Part shown: positions 1 to 12,630 of the stretch, one piece after another
Layout: every line of letters begins with the position of its first letter
Position numbering within the stretch: position 1 is the first letter of the stretch
DNA from: Litoditis marina
Taxonomy: Eukaryota; Nematoda; Chromadorea; Rhabditida; Rhabditidae
Reading direction: 5' to 3'
NCBI GenBank assembly: GCA_964036275.1
Contig: OZ038433.1
Location: 47,797,597-47,861,596 of the forward strand
Length of the DNA stretch: 64,000 nt
Translations under genes and position numbers: made by a program
The notes under the pieces: model-generated
Database searches by the model: none
The model's input: only the letters and a program-made list of their open reading frames with translations
Told to the model about the DNA's origin: nothing

Positions 1-140
1 AATTTCTGTTGCTCTAAACTATGCACTTTTTGAATATGCTTGTAACTTTTGTGTACACTTTTGTTCATTATGGCATTCTGTTCAGTCGTTTTCTGTACTG
101 TATCTGTGCTTCTCTTCGGCGAAAATACACTAATCAGTGA

Positions 141-373
141 CCGTATTTTGTAAGCTCAAGTAGCCATGTAAGTTACATGAGCAATTTTTCAATATGTAAT
201 ATATGTCTCAGTTTTCAATAATCCATCTGTATTTTGTTTGATTTCAATGGTACCATTTAGTTCTTTAAAAATGGGCAAAGAAACGGTCGAATCAAAAGTA
301 GCGGAAGTGATTAGTTTTCCATTCAAAATTTGTCCATGTAACTTACATGGCTACTTGAGCTTACAAAATACGG
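141..373. mobile_element. Short inverted-repeat element (MITE-like)
   Basis: A block starting CCGTATTTTGTAAGCTCAAG at 141 ends at 373 with the reverse complement of the same sequence. The terminal inverted repeats are about 38 bp and nearly perfect. The interior of about 155 bp has no coding potential that I can see. I found no convincing target-site duplication. Length and structure fit a non-autonomous DNA transposon upstream of the TRIM-NHL gene. Confidence 0.6.
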
Positions 374-663
374 CTACAGATCATCAGTTCTAATTTGAAC
401 CTAAGTTAACCTAATCTTTGTATCTTCGTACCTTCGATAACCTTTGTAGACAAATGGAATGAAACTTCAAGTCTCATATATTCACTGAACAGTTTCAGCA
501 GGTTTTCTGTGTTTTACCTGTCTCTGTTTTACCTGACCCAAATTTACTCAAATGTTTCAACCGTTTTCTCTGTTTGACATGTCTCCGTTTTATCTAAAGC
601 AAACTTCGAATCTTTTTTGTTCACTCAAATGTTTCAGCCGTTGAGTGTGTTTCCTGATAGAGC

Positions 664-3600
664 ATGAGCTCCGCTCTGAAGGAGACCGTCAACATCAACC
701 TGGACGACTTTTCCGAGACTTTTCTCACTTGTGCCACCTGTCTCCATTTGTTTGACCAGGTAATGGTTCACTTTTTATAATCTTTGATCTTTGTCTGGTC
801 CAATGACACATCTGTTGGTATTCTATGCAATGTGTGATGATTCAAGTTTTGCCGCACAATCTTTTCCGAATGCTACGATCGGCACTCATTTTTCTATCCT
901 GTATTTCGTCGTGTACATAATATGTTACAATATGAAATACGAAATTTCCAACGACTTTTGTGTATTTATTTTCCTAATAATAGCGGACAGCCCTAAGCTT
1001 CACTGACAGCAACTCCACGATCTCGGGATTTCGGTATGTAAGGTTGCAACAGACTTCATAGACATCGTTGAGTTTTTTCGATAACGATCAGGCAAAATCT
1101 GCATGTGGGAACTTCGGTTCTCAACTTGTGAGCATTACAAAGCACAAAATAAGAAATTAGTGGTTGTTTGGTTGAAAACACTTTTGAAAAGCGCGACTCA
1201 CAGTATATTAGGCAATGAAACAAGTTCGGTTGTGCACGTTTTTTTCTGATCATATCAATTGTCTAACGTCTTCAGGCCGTAACAGTACAAATAGCGTAGG
1301 CAGATTCCATGTTCTCATATGAATACTTTGCGTAACATTCAACTGCCTGAACCGTATCCAATGCGAGTAGGGAGTAGAGTACTATGTCTGAAAACTAGTG
1401 CCTTATTCTAATTTATATCCTGAAAGACACTGCATTTTGCACATTTTCGAATAGTACACGTCATTTTTGATAACACTTCTCCCTAACGACTAGTTCTAGG
1501 CACTAGGCAGAGTTGACATTAAAAAGTCTGTTTTCCTTTCATTCTGCCAAGTTTGTACTCTTTGCATTTTGTGCTTCATTCGGACGTTTAGCTGTGTTTC
1601 GAGAGCAAACTACAATTCATAGTTGATCAGTCCGTATAGTTTTGGTGTGAAAGAGTGGTAGATAAAGTCTGGTTTCGTAGAGATTCGTAGACGTTGAATT
1701 TATTCATTCATATGTTTATTTATCTACATTCAAAGAATGTGGCACTCGCTCATCAGATAAAGAGAAGAAAATAGAGCTGCCATAAAAGAAATAAAAGCCA
1801 TAATATTTAAATGGTTTACAGTTCACTTTTTGATAATGTCAAGTTTTGAGGTGAAAATAGTTGTAGATAGCGTCTAGCCATGCTCTGACCTTTTCCGAAA
1901 CCTGTTATTTTCTCAATTCTCCCACTGCCGTGTCCATCCTTCACTTTCCCAGCATATTTGATTTATTTGTGCACCCGGTTTGCATTTACGACGTAGATTT
2001 ATGCGATATTTACGCCCCTGTTGGCGCAGGTGCACAACGAATCCCGGAATGCTGTGAAACATTCACTTAAGGTTAATCTACGGCGAATTGCCAATTTTAG
2101 TGTTGTTTTATCAACTTCGATCCTCTCTTCTATTTCGATTATTGACTTCTTATGCTGTATTTGTTCACTTCTCAAAATATTCATTTGATCTCCGTTTTAT
2201 GTCAGCATACCTCTCCCACTGAAACAAATATTGTCCACTTAACAGTGTATGTTACTCTGCTTCGCTCATGTTTGTAGTTGGATTTTGTTGCTTTTCGTTG
2301 AAAACTAGTTAATTATGGGGCTTTCGAAATCAAACTACAACTCAGATGATCATTTCCTATACAGTGAAGACCAGACGATCGCTGAAAACATCTACAGTAG
2401 TAGTGAGTGCACCACACAGTCACTATACACTTTAAATTATATATTATTTATACTATAGGGAACGACTCTACCTAAGTTGTAGTTTGATCTTGAGCTCAGA
2501 CGAATTTCAGTAGAAAAGCAAAACCATCAAATCATAAATACAGCAGGGTGCCATGCACCGTATAGACTTGCTACGGAAAGAGCGAAGCCTTTACTTCATC
2601 CAAAAATTGCAGGATTCTCGAAAGGCCAAGTTGCTTCCCTGCTCGCACTCGGTGTGTCTATTCTGTCTCCAGCAAATCTCCTCCCTTCCACCGGTGGGTT
2701 TATTTACACGTCATTTACAGGCTAAAAGTAAACTCTTAGTCAATTGTACAGTCACGTGAAACATGTTAAACACAGCAGAACTCAGAAATATTCAATGACA
2801 AAGTGCACAATGCCTCGTTAGAATGCTAACTTTACGTGACTGTTCAATTTACTTCTAGTATATGTCTGTACTTTGTTGTTTTAGTTTTGCAGGGTCTCAG
2901 GGAAAAAAAATAACTTACTTTATTTGCTAATCAGGCGAAATTGTTTGCTAACTTTTTATAGTTACAGTTCCCGCGAATAATATAGGCTTGAATTGTAGAA
3001 CAGTGTTCTACAATTCAAGTTGGAAAGAACCGTTTGGTTACAAAAATGCATTTCACACAAACTACTAGTAGACAACTGCTAACACTCATAATATATCATG
3101 TAAAAAAATAAGTTGAAGAATCTCACCGTCATAACCGTATAAATTTGGATCATTCCAATGAGATCTGCACGAAAACTGCGTAACGCGCGCCAGTGTTTCA
3201 CTCTGTCTTCATAGGTTGAATAATTATATGTTATCGTTACACGCAACATCATTTCATTCAAATAACAGTAAAACAGTCATTTTTGGGAGTTGATGATGAT
3301 GAGTTACTATCAAACTATCATTTTTGGATTTGAGAGTTACCATTCTCACTGTAAGGATCAGCATGCGCGTGGAACGGACATCACAACATTGACCGCTCAA
3401 ATGTTTCAGAACGATGGTATATCCCTCCGCTGCCCGATGTGTCGTGTGGACTGTGTACTGCCACCGGGCGGAGTAGCCTCACTTCCACCCGCATTTCTCA
3501 TCAACCAACTATTAGACGTTATGCAGGTACAATTATGTATATGATTCTAGGTTACATTATCGATTGAACAACATTCTGGAAAGTAGTAATAGGGTTCGAT

Positions 3601-6600
3601 TAGGACAGGGCGGATCGATACTGTACGTCGATTGCGTGTCATTCTCGTGTTTGTTGTTTGATCTCGCCCTATTTCGGTCCTGGTTGAAAAACTGTTGTGT
3701 TCAGGCCAAACTAAAATCTAGACTTTGTCACTCGCTATAAATTTCCTTCTGGGCGTAAATGGACATTTTGGTGAAAATTGACAAAATGTTTGAAGAGACG
3801 CTGGTTGAGGATTGCTCATTAGGATATTCATGCACACGGGGACCATATAAACATTTACGGTCGGAGTAAAAATTGTAATAAAAACATAATTTTTTTTGAA
3901 AAATAAAAATTTTCAATAGGCAGAGATGGGCTACAGATACAATGTTTCTGTGTATCCAAGCGTAATCTGCTGTTTCAGCGTCAACGTAAAGACGTAGTTC
4001 CCTCGTGCACTACGCATCAACAGGAGGAGCTGCTCTACTGCGAGTGTTGCGATCTCGTGTTCTGCAAGCACTGTCAGAGCTCACAGGCAAAGTAAGCAAC
4101 GACTATTTTTCACGGAATACCCTGAATTTCGACTAGAAAAAACCTTTGAACACCGACCAAAACGTCTATTTTCGTTCTTAGCATTTTTACGTACACAAGT
4201 ACAGTATACAGTTGAACCTCTGAATAAGTATTTTCTAATCAATTCAGAGATTTTTTAGTTTTTTAGTAGATAATTGGTGGAAGCAGGACTAGAACACAGA
4301 CATGTGTTTTTTTTCGTTTTGACAGTGGTTTTATCAAATTTTTCGTTTCCTTCTAACACGTGTATACACAAGCCCACTTACCTTTGGTCTTCTTTGAGAA
4401 CATTCATCCAGAACTCGATTGGCCAGTCACCAAGTTCTCGTGACGAGTACTATATTTTACTAAAAGCATTTCACTTTTTGTTTTTCCAGCAAGAAGTGTA
4501 CGATGCATACAGTAATACCCTTCGGAATTGCGCTGAAGCGGATGTCGGAAATTGTCATTTACCGCGCAAAGGTCAGTTTCTTTCTCCTAAGTTGTGTGAT
4601 TAGTCTTCTATTTGTCTTGAAAATTAACATACTTGGTTGGTGAGCCATTTATTATATTACTTATGTTTAGTATGAATAAGAGAAATATTGGTCAAAACGG
4701 CATAATAATGTTTTTTTTTTACAAATATCAGCATACATGTAATCTCATATATCGCGCACTCCGTCACCTATGCGTTTCACCATACGCTCAAAGCGACGCA
4801 AGTTTTGGAGATAGCCAATATCTTTCATGTGAATCCTATTAAAAAGAGCATTCAAATACTTCCAGTATGAGGTTTGCTCAGATAATGGTCAAGAGTTTCC
4901 CAAAGTTTGGTACATGTCTTCCCAATAAGCTGTGTTCATACACGTATTTTTCAATTGTTCTTGTGTTTTATTCATGCTCAAATGAAAAATTATTATAATT
5001 ATTTGTAGTACGATCGCGCTAGTTTTAGTCGTAGTTCTTTACTATGTAGGCATCTGTTGGATCAAAGATCAAAACACGAAAAAATATGATTTCAGGGTCG
5101 CCTTCGCTCTCTCGATCAGGCACATTCGACAGTTTCCAGTGAAATAGCCTACTTGGATCAGAACGTCGACCAAATTGTGGATCAAATCAATAGCACTTTT
5201 CAGGTTAGGAAAAACATTCACGTTACGTTGATCACTGTATGCATCGTAAAACTCATGTACTGTAGTTGGAAACATATTGTACAGGTTCATTGGTGCTGGA
5301 AAACACCTTCTGCAAACGTAGATAACCCAATATAACGGACACAGTCCAGCTTCATTCTAAGCGGCTGAAATCTATATTCACGGGAATTCAGATACTTATG
5401 ACATTTAGAACGAACAGAAACATTTGCTCGACAACAAATGAGGTAGAAACAAGCAAACACCCTGTTATCTTCGAGTTCAAAGAACATACTTTTATCAGTT
5501 TCTTAACATGGTGTCATTGATTGTTCAATTCAGAGCAACCACTCACTAGCTTCATTTTCTCGTTTTTTCCATGTCAAAATACAGTAACTTCCGAATTTTT
5601 CTTTTAGTTTCTATTTTATACAGCATCTTTCAAGAGTTATTATTCAAGTATAGAGTTCGTCTTTCACAATGACCTTCCCGCCTTACTCCACTACTCAAGA
5701 CGTCTTAGACCATTCGAGCTACAAAAAAGGGGTGAAAAATTTACATATGAGATGGTGTGTAGATATGTTCCCTATCTTGTAAATGCATGTACATTTAACC
5801 AATATAAAATTAGAAAATTGAAATTTCTCTCCGCGTTCGACCTATTCTGAGTCTTACCGTCGTTATTGTTTTTCTTCTCTTACAATTTGTGAATCAATCA
5901 ATCAAAACTATCATTTATTTGAGTACTGAGTTCATTCCAAAAATCTTGAGCATCATTTTGATCAGGTATCGATTTGTAGTAGTAAACAACATAAAAGTTG
6001 AAATATAAATTTAATATATACATTTTGATATAGTATTGTTGCAGGAGGTATCGAACCTCGTTGAGAACCGGCGTCGTGAACTAATCGAAAGTGTGCGGGT
6101 GAGAAGGGACGAAAAGAGAAAGGTACTCAAGGATCAGATTGAGAATATCACGGACGAGAAGAAGAAACTGGAAAAGGTTCGTTTTTTCAAATGGCAAAGA
6201 TGATTGTATTGCTCAAGTAAAACGCGTGAAACATTCAACAATGAATGTATTCAGATATCAAATTAACAATATTACGGGCAACAAAGAGAAACTAGAAAAT
6301 GTTTGTTAATTTAAATTGGAGGTAGGCTAAATAACCCTTTTAGAAGAAGTTGTATCTCAAGTAAAACGCGTGAAACATTCAACTCTGGAACTACTGAAAC
6401 ATGGCAGAAATTTATCACGTCTTCCGAGATAAAACTACAACTATAAAGCGACTTCCTAAAATCACTTTCACCTGTGCGTTTTAGGTTTCAATATAAGTGA
6501 TACATAAATAATAAATCAATAATAATGATAAATAATAAGTTTTAGGAGTTGGATACGTGCAAGTTGGACGTGCGTTCGATGGCTCAGCAGCTGAAGAACC

Positions 6601-9600
6601 TGAATGGGGATCTGGACAGTCAATTGGCCCAACCTAGGGAGAACGCCTTCCTCCGCCTCAACACAAATGCCAGTCAACTTATATGCGGTAGGTCAAAGGT
6701 CATTCGTCTGACAGTCGGTTATTTACTCAGTTTTCGTGGGTTTGCCTTTCAGGTAGGCTCTCGAGAATTTAAGCGCATCTCGTTGTTTCTCTCAGTATAC
6801 AAATTGAGCGCGTTCTCCGGTAAATGATTATTTCCATATCCTGCTCATGTGAACAGAAACGCCCGGTATTCTGCTGTATCGGTTTCTAATGTGTTTGAAT
6901 AGAATAGAATAGAATAGATTTATTCGTGATTCAACGATTTGCCTCTTGGAATGTTCTGAACAAAGCGCTATAATGACATGCTCATGTTTCCAGACACCCA
7001 GCGCTGTCTATTGGAGTTTGGCACTCTTTCCGCGTCAAGCACATTCCCTGGACTATCTGTGGTGTCTCTTGCTGACACATCCTCGGTGCACACGGAGTCC
7101 AAGCTTCTTGTCAGGTACTGTAGAAATGTTGTTACTCTCACAAAGTTACGAGTAGTAAAACACAAATTCGTTGAATGAGCTCCAATCATACTTCTAAAAT
7201 GACGTCGTTTCGGCTTTTCGATAAGTTGAACCAACTGCTATTTCGGTTCAGACCACACTCTGGTCGTAGTAACAACACCAATGATAGTTACTCGCGGCTC
7301 TGCGCTCTCTTTCCCGACACACTATTTTCGTGCACTTTCGTGCACATCTGGCGGGAGGGTTTTTGAATGTCATGGATGTGACCACTGCAAGCGATCCTTT
7401 TGCCAAAAATTTCTTCAAATCAAAGACAGAAAATGACTGTTGAGAGAGGAGATTGAAAAGAGTTTTTCAAGTTGTGGTCGAACATCAACCCACAACATTT
7501 TTGAGCTATATCAGATAACTGTTTTTCACACACTTGAATGTTTCGAGTGTTTTAGATAAATCGCTTTCTATCAATTTTTTTAAATATATTGTCCGCATTA
7601 AATGACGATAAGACAGAGGAAAAGTTAATAGGATAACATATATTAGGGTTGAAATAAATTAAATGCACAAAAGTTTTTATTAGTAAAAAGAGTTTCAAGT
7701 TTCATGAAGAATTAATTTTTAGTATTCAAAAGTAATTTTTTCGTTTTCACTCCGTTTTCTTTTTTCAGAACATTTGACGTAAATAACCGTGCACGAACTT
7801 CCGGTGGGGACCCAATAGATGCGAAGCTGACCAATAAGGAAGGAACGGACTACGGTATTACGATACACGACAACAACGATGGAACCTATGAACTGTCTTT
7901 CAGGTAAATTACAGTAGATTCGACAATATGGCACAGGACGTATACCGTTGGTCAATTGCACAGTCACGTGAAACATGTTAAACACAGAAGAACTCAGAAA
8001 CGTGCCATGAAAACGTGCGCGGATTCTCATTAGAATGCCAACTTTATGAGACTATTGCATTTGTTTTTCGAGTATAAGCGGAATTGTTGCAGGGTTACGG
8101 AGGCCGGAGAGTATACCGTTCACGTGAACATATTCGGGAGATCCCTGAAGAACGGTCCTTTCCAAGTGGTCGTCTCTTCTCATCATAAACCGAGGTACGT
8201 TTATATTGATTGATACTGTATCGATTGATGAAAATTGAAACTGAAATATTAATTTATTGGTTCACTGCGCAACCGAGGTGCTAATCGATAAAAATAAGAA
8301 TAAAATGGAAACTAAAAGCAAAAACACGTGCATAACCGAGACGTAGGAGATTTCCATCGAGAACGTTGGTTCCTCACATCATAGGCTACCACTTTGAGAA
8401 AATACTATTCACTTTGGGTAGTAAACCGCAGAAATATTTTATAGGATGTTACTCACTCCATCGTTTCATGACGTGAGCGAAGCGCGTTTGACTCACATAC
8501 AAGATAAAGATAGAAATGAACGTAAGTACGTGAGTCTCTGCTAATGAACTAAACGGTAAAACAATATTCGTTTCTATTCTAAATCCCAAGTCATCCAAAT
8601 GTTTCAGGTGGCAGCTGTCGGTGGAGATGTTGCAGCCCACGAGGGTAGCCATGCAGGGAGAACATACGTTCTACGTATTGGATACCGGAAATAACAGAGG
8701 TATACAGGAGGATAAGATTTAAGTTGTAGTTTGGTCTTTGTACCCAATATATTTTTAAAATTGTGAATGAAATGCAGAACAATCAAAAAAATCCAATCAA
8801 ACTACAAACACAGCAGATGGGAACAAAAAACCGTTCCTGTCTGCTTTTCACTAGAACGATCACTTCATTTTTTGCAAGTTTCTCCCATGTTGAAAATACC
8901 TCAAGCCGATAAAACAATAGAACCTCACTATTCAAAAATGAAATTAGCGATATTTAATGCGTATTGCATCAGTTGTATTATGTACGTCACATTGATTTCT
9001 GAAACTGTTTTTGACATAGTGCGAATTCTCGGTTACCTAGAAGACTGATGAAAACATCAGCGGTATTTTACCATGCAGTGGAATGTGTCACTCAAAATAT
9101 AGATAGTTGGGTTGAGCAATGTCACGTTAGTATAGCGTTTACATATCTTTCAAATCAACAAATATATGATGTCTCGAAATACAGCCCTGCGATTGTGGTA
9201 TTGATACGGTAGTTAAGTGAGAACATTTGTCAGAGCAGTCGTTTTAGTATTGAATCTATACAATATTTTTATCTCTTTTAATTCCATGTTCATCAATTTT
9301 TTTTCACCATTTTCCTTTTTGGCAATAGTTCACGTTTCAAAATATCGTTCCGTTATTGCACACTGTGTAATGAATATTTGATTTGATTTGATCTATACCA
9401 ACATTATGATAAAACATTTCAGTGCGCATAGTGAAAGACAGTGGGGACGTGATCAATGATGTGACAGCTCCATGTCTAGAGGGTGAGTGGAGATATGTTG
9501 CAACTGTGGCAACCTAAAGTATAGTCAACCTCATTCCTACTGTGACACTTACAGTACACAATCAAACTTTCCAAAGCAAACCATGTTGTTGGTGGAAAAA

Positions 9601-12600
9601 ACTATAACCGGGATTCAGAATTGAATGTGAAAATTGTAAACCTTTTTGGTGGATGGAATGGAAATGTTCAAAATAATTCTGTTGGAGTCTCAGAAGAATA
9701 GAAAAGAAGTCGTCGGGACCCTTTACTCCAAAAACGGTGGTTAATTGTTCCAGGAAAATCGGCGGTAGGAATGGTGGTGCAGGAAAACGGAGAGTTGGTC
9801 ATTTTGAACTGGAAAACGAAGGCTATCACACGAATCACCACAAAGGGTGAGGAGATTCAGGTGAGTGTACTTATTGGGTTGAACCCTTAAAGGGACCGTC
9901 TCAATGAAAATGTGGTACGTGCTGTGGCTTTCGCGTTGTTGCCGTACTCAAATTTCTCGAAAACGACCCAAGTTGCGGAAATTTCACTAAATCTGACTGT
10001 TTCGTTTATTTTTCGTCTGCCTCAAATCATCAAATTAAAGAGGTAGGGTCCCTTTAACCATTTTAGTACTGCTATTCAAGACGTTAGTTCGGAAACTTGA
10101 AACGATAAAATGCACGATTTCTGATGTTTTCTTACGTTTTTTTTTACGTAATCTGAGACACTTCTAGTTTCTAGTGTTCATTTTCCCTTAAAAGACAGAA
10201 AAGGATTGAACAATGTCGAGCAATCGATCGTTTATCATTTCATTATTTGCCAAAGATACACAAACGGGCTAGTCGCTCTCCGAACTCCGCCCCTTATCAA
10301 ACTTGATCGTACGGTGTGTACAACGGTTTGACAAATGTTATATTGAGGTTTGAACATCATTTCAGTCTGTGAACTTCTCCGAGTTCAAACAACCAATCGA
10401 TTTGGCTATGGATAGACGTGGTCGTTTTTTGATTGCCGACACGGAAAAGGTAGATAATCGTCGTAATTTCTATGTCTCTTTATGGCCCACCCATTGAAGT
10501 TCAAAGTACAATCAGGGTTTGATCTTCCCAAAGCAGGTCTTTAGTATGTATGTGATGCTCAGTGTTTGTAGTTTGATCCCGTTGCTTCTCGTTCCGGATT
10601 CGTTGATAATAGCCTGTATCAACTGCAAACTACAACTCAGCTACGATCAATTCCTATAAATGTATGGCCCGAGGGTATTCATGAATTACCTGAGTGGTAG
10701 GAATATGTTAAATCCTAACCTGCGTCTCCTCTAACATACGCTATTTCTCAGATGTTTGACCCCGTCGGTATACAGATCTCGCAGAATAAGAGGTATGATT
10801 AAAGAAAGATAGCACAGGCACAGGGTTGACCTAGTGGTAGCAGCTGGACCAGATAATGATAAATGAGAACAGAATATTTGCTAAACCAGTTGAATGTTTC
10901 AGGTGTTCGTGTTCGACAGCGGTCTGCGTCCGTTGTTCAGTTTCCCGGCCAAGGGTTTCACGATCACCGCGGTCAACGCCGGCTTGGATGACGATATTCT
11001 GGTTGCCACCACTCACGGACTGCTGGTCTTCGACGGAGCTGGGCGGTATCAGAGAGACATTCAACTATCGCCACCAAACTACAAGTGGGTTTCCTGATTT
11101 CAGCCACAAAGACAGAAAAGGGCAGAATTGAACAGTGCGAGCGAACGTTGATTATCTGTCCGATGAGAGAAAGTGTAGATCAAAATAACGCACTAAGCGC
11201 TCGCCAAACCCCCCCCCCCCCCCCTACCAACGTAACCGTACGCTGTCCATAACGGTATAACAAACTCTATGCAATCGTTCACTACGAACAGTGTGTGCAG
11301 TAATATCTTGATGAAAAACTCACGTTCGTTCTGCGGTTCATTTCCTCAAGTAGCCTGATTGTATGGCAATCTAATCTCGTTTGGTAACGCTTTTCAGGGT
11401 AACTGAGTATGTAACCTGTTACTTGCACTGGTAACCTTGTTTTTCATTTTTGATCACTCAGTATTCAACCACTTACAAAAAAACTTTCTGGTGATTTACA
11501 GGGCTTGCCAGAAAAGCCGATTAGATAAAAAAAAAGATTGCCTCAAAAAAGCTCTGTGTTCTTGATCTCAAACCCGCCGACAAACATTGAAAATAGTATG
11601 GAAAGCAATGAGACGCGGGATGGGATCGGCAAAACGGTATATCCATGCAGTTTGCGCCATGCACATTTATATTTATCACAATATGACCAATTGACCGAGA
11701 CCCAGTGTTTAGACGAAGACGTCCTCACTTTATAAGATGGGCGATACATTTGAGCATGCTATAAGGGATAATTGTCCTCGTGAGAAACGGGTGCTCCGGG
11801 ACTACACTATTCTCGTTCGGCTACAAGTTTGTGATATTTTGTTCGGAGCTTTTTAGTGGGTTATTATTAAATGCTTATTAAACTACTGTTTCAACTATCA
11901 AGATAAGTTATCGCCTGCGCAGACTGGGTTTTGGACACAAGAATTTGGTTTGCAAACGGTTTACTGTATATTTTTTTCCAAATTGGCTGCACGTTTTTCA
12001 ATGTAAAAAGCAGCTATTAGTATAAGTAACCAGTGGTTTTGCTTTCAGAAGTCGTGTCATGGCCTCAACCTGTTCCGTTTGCCCGGAAACCGGGCTGATT
12101 GTCTCCGGAATAGTCGACATTCGAACCAATCGGGTACTTCTTGCGGTAAGTAGATCAAAGTACGATTGGTTCCTAGTTTGGTTTACCCATCCATGTTTTA
12201 CGTATACATTCAAGTCAATGTTTCTGAAAATTGAAACTAGATTTCCGGATTACTCATCGATTTAGAGAGTGTTGTAACTTTGTGTTTCAACTCTGTCCCT
12301 AAAAAAACGGGTGTGGACAGTATAAAGTTGATTAAACTGAGAATTTCGATGTTTTCTGAGAGCCGATTCAGAAGATTGAACAAAAAAACGCTCAAACGAA
12401 ACATCAGCACTTCCGAGACAGCATTCTTATCTCAGATTCAATATTGTATTTACCTCACGCAAATGTTTCAGGTGTCTCGGTACAAGGGTTCATTTGGCTT
12501 CTGGCTCGATTCGAAGGGCTCTCGGCTGAAAAGTCCGTGTGGTGTTTGGATGGGCAGCGGGAGTAGAATAGGTCAATGCTTCGTCGTCGATCATGCTACG

Positions 12601-12630
12601 AACACCGTCAAAATGTACAAATACAAGTAG
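664..12630 (+). CDS. TRIM-NHL protein, TRIM2/TRIM3-like RING E3 ubiquitin ligase
   Basis: Eighteen exons join in frame to 669 aa: 664-759, 2613-2693, 3410-3526, 3979-4091, 4490-4571, 5096-5203, 6045-6176, 6546-6687, 6994-7114, 7769-7903, 8093-8194, 8608-8699, 9423-9482, 9754-9860, 10366-10449, 10903-11084, 12049-12145, 12472-12630. A C3HC4 RING is complete across three exons (C23, C26, C42, H44, C47, C50, C67, C70). A type-2 B-box follows (C108, H111, C119, C122, C127, C130), then a charged coiled coil (about 150-290), a filamin-type Ig repeat (about 331-409, with DNNDGTYELSF) and NHL beta-propeller repeats to the end. The segment after the RING resembles the TRIM2/3 linker, and 669 aa is close to their length. 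Family members ubiquitinate proteins and some bind RNA or partners through the propeller. The likeliest C. elegans counterpart is NHL-1, but I did not test orthology. An acceptor-like AAATGTTTCAG at 627-637 precedes the ATG and suggests trans-splicing. The introns are full of small repeats, and the first is 1.85 kb. Confidence 0.9.
1709..1780. repeat. Dispersed repeat fragment shared with the satellite flank
   Basis: The stretch from about 1709, reading TTTATTTATCTACATTCAAA and then GAATGTGGCACTCGCTCATC, is the reverse complement of 38492-38547, immediately left of the 151-bp satellite. In the second copy the sequence ends in (ATAA)n. A simple-repeat 3' tail suggests a truncated retroposon end, but I cannot name the family. 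Confidence 0.5.
2738..2860. mobile_element. GTCACGTGA inverted-repeat element, copy 1
   Basis: About 125 bp starting AGTCAATTGTACAGTCACGT and ending with its near inverse (ACTTTACGTGACTGTTCAAT). Two related copies lie at 7950-8076 and 52877-53000, with the same middle (AACACAGCAGAACTCAGAAA). It lies in intron 2 of the TRIM-NHL gene. It looks like a small non-autonomous DNA transposon with ends of about 20 bp. Confidence 0.6.
6130..6385 (+). repeat. Degenerate tandem duplication of an exon end plus intron start
   Basis: The 3' part of TRIM-NHL exon 7 and the following intron start are duplicated once. The intron segment TCAAGTAAAACGCGTGAAAC occurs at about 6213 and again about 143 bp later at 6356. 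Before the second copy, 6251-6308 is a decayed copy of the exon 7 end. It keeps the pattern AACAATATTACGGGCAACAA against the exon's AGAATATCACGGACGAGAAG, but it has in-frame stops. It is read here as a dead duplicate exon inside intron 7. Confidence 0.6.
7950..8076. mobile_element. GTCACGTGA inverted-repeat element, copy 2
   Basis: Second copy of the small element seen at 2738. It starts GTCAATTGCACAGTCACGTG, has the same AACACAG and GAACTCAGAAACGTG core, and has a decayed right end (CTTTATGAGACTATTGCA). It lies in intron 10 of the TRIM-NHL gene, between the two exons that encode the filamin repeat. Confidence 0.6.
8720..8812. mobile_element. TTGTAGTTTGATC foldback element
   Basis: The sequence opens with AAGTTGTAGTTTGGTC and closes with its inverse, CCAATCAAACTACAAAC, over about 90 bp. 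Related copies lie near 2273-2345, 10564-10638, 13677-13758, 13944-14059, 54279-54350 and 63575-63643. All pair a TTGTAGTTTG(A/G)TC end with its inverse. This is a short palindromic family spread through introns and intergenic DNA. Confidence 0.6.
9887..10057. mobile_element. TTAAAGGGACC inverted-repeat element
   Basis: The left end CTTAAAGGGACCGTC at about 9887 is mirrored by GTAGGGTCCCTTTAA, ending at 10057. The size is about 170 bp and it sits just after TRIM-NHL exon 14. The interior is non-coding. I did not identify a clear target-site duplication. Confidence 0.5.
10185..10345. repeat. Diverged repeat pair, copy 1
   Basis: Shares an ordered set of blocks with 11107-11277: AAAGACAGAAAAGG, TTGAACA, GATTATCTG/GTTTATCAT, GCTCTCCGAACTCCG/GCTCGCCAAACCC, CGTACG(G/C)TGT and CAACGGTTTGACAAA/AACGGTATAACAAA. 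The two copies flank TRIM-NHL exons 15 and 16. They look like two old copies of one intronic element, and a run of about 17 C has grown in the second. Confidence 0.5.
10564..10638. mobile_element. TTGTAGTTTGATC foldback element
   Basis: A 75-bp copy with clean ends, TTTGTAGTTTGATCCCGTTG and GCAAACTACAACTC, in intron 15 of the TRIM-NHL gene. See the copy at 8720 for the family description. Confidence 0.6.

Noticed and set aside
9418..12630. Splitting the TRIM-NHL gene into two genes at about 9 kb
   Set aside because: Splice phase carries through exons 12 to 14, and the domain order RING, B-box, filamin, NHL is that of a single TRIM2/3-type protein.
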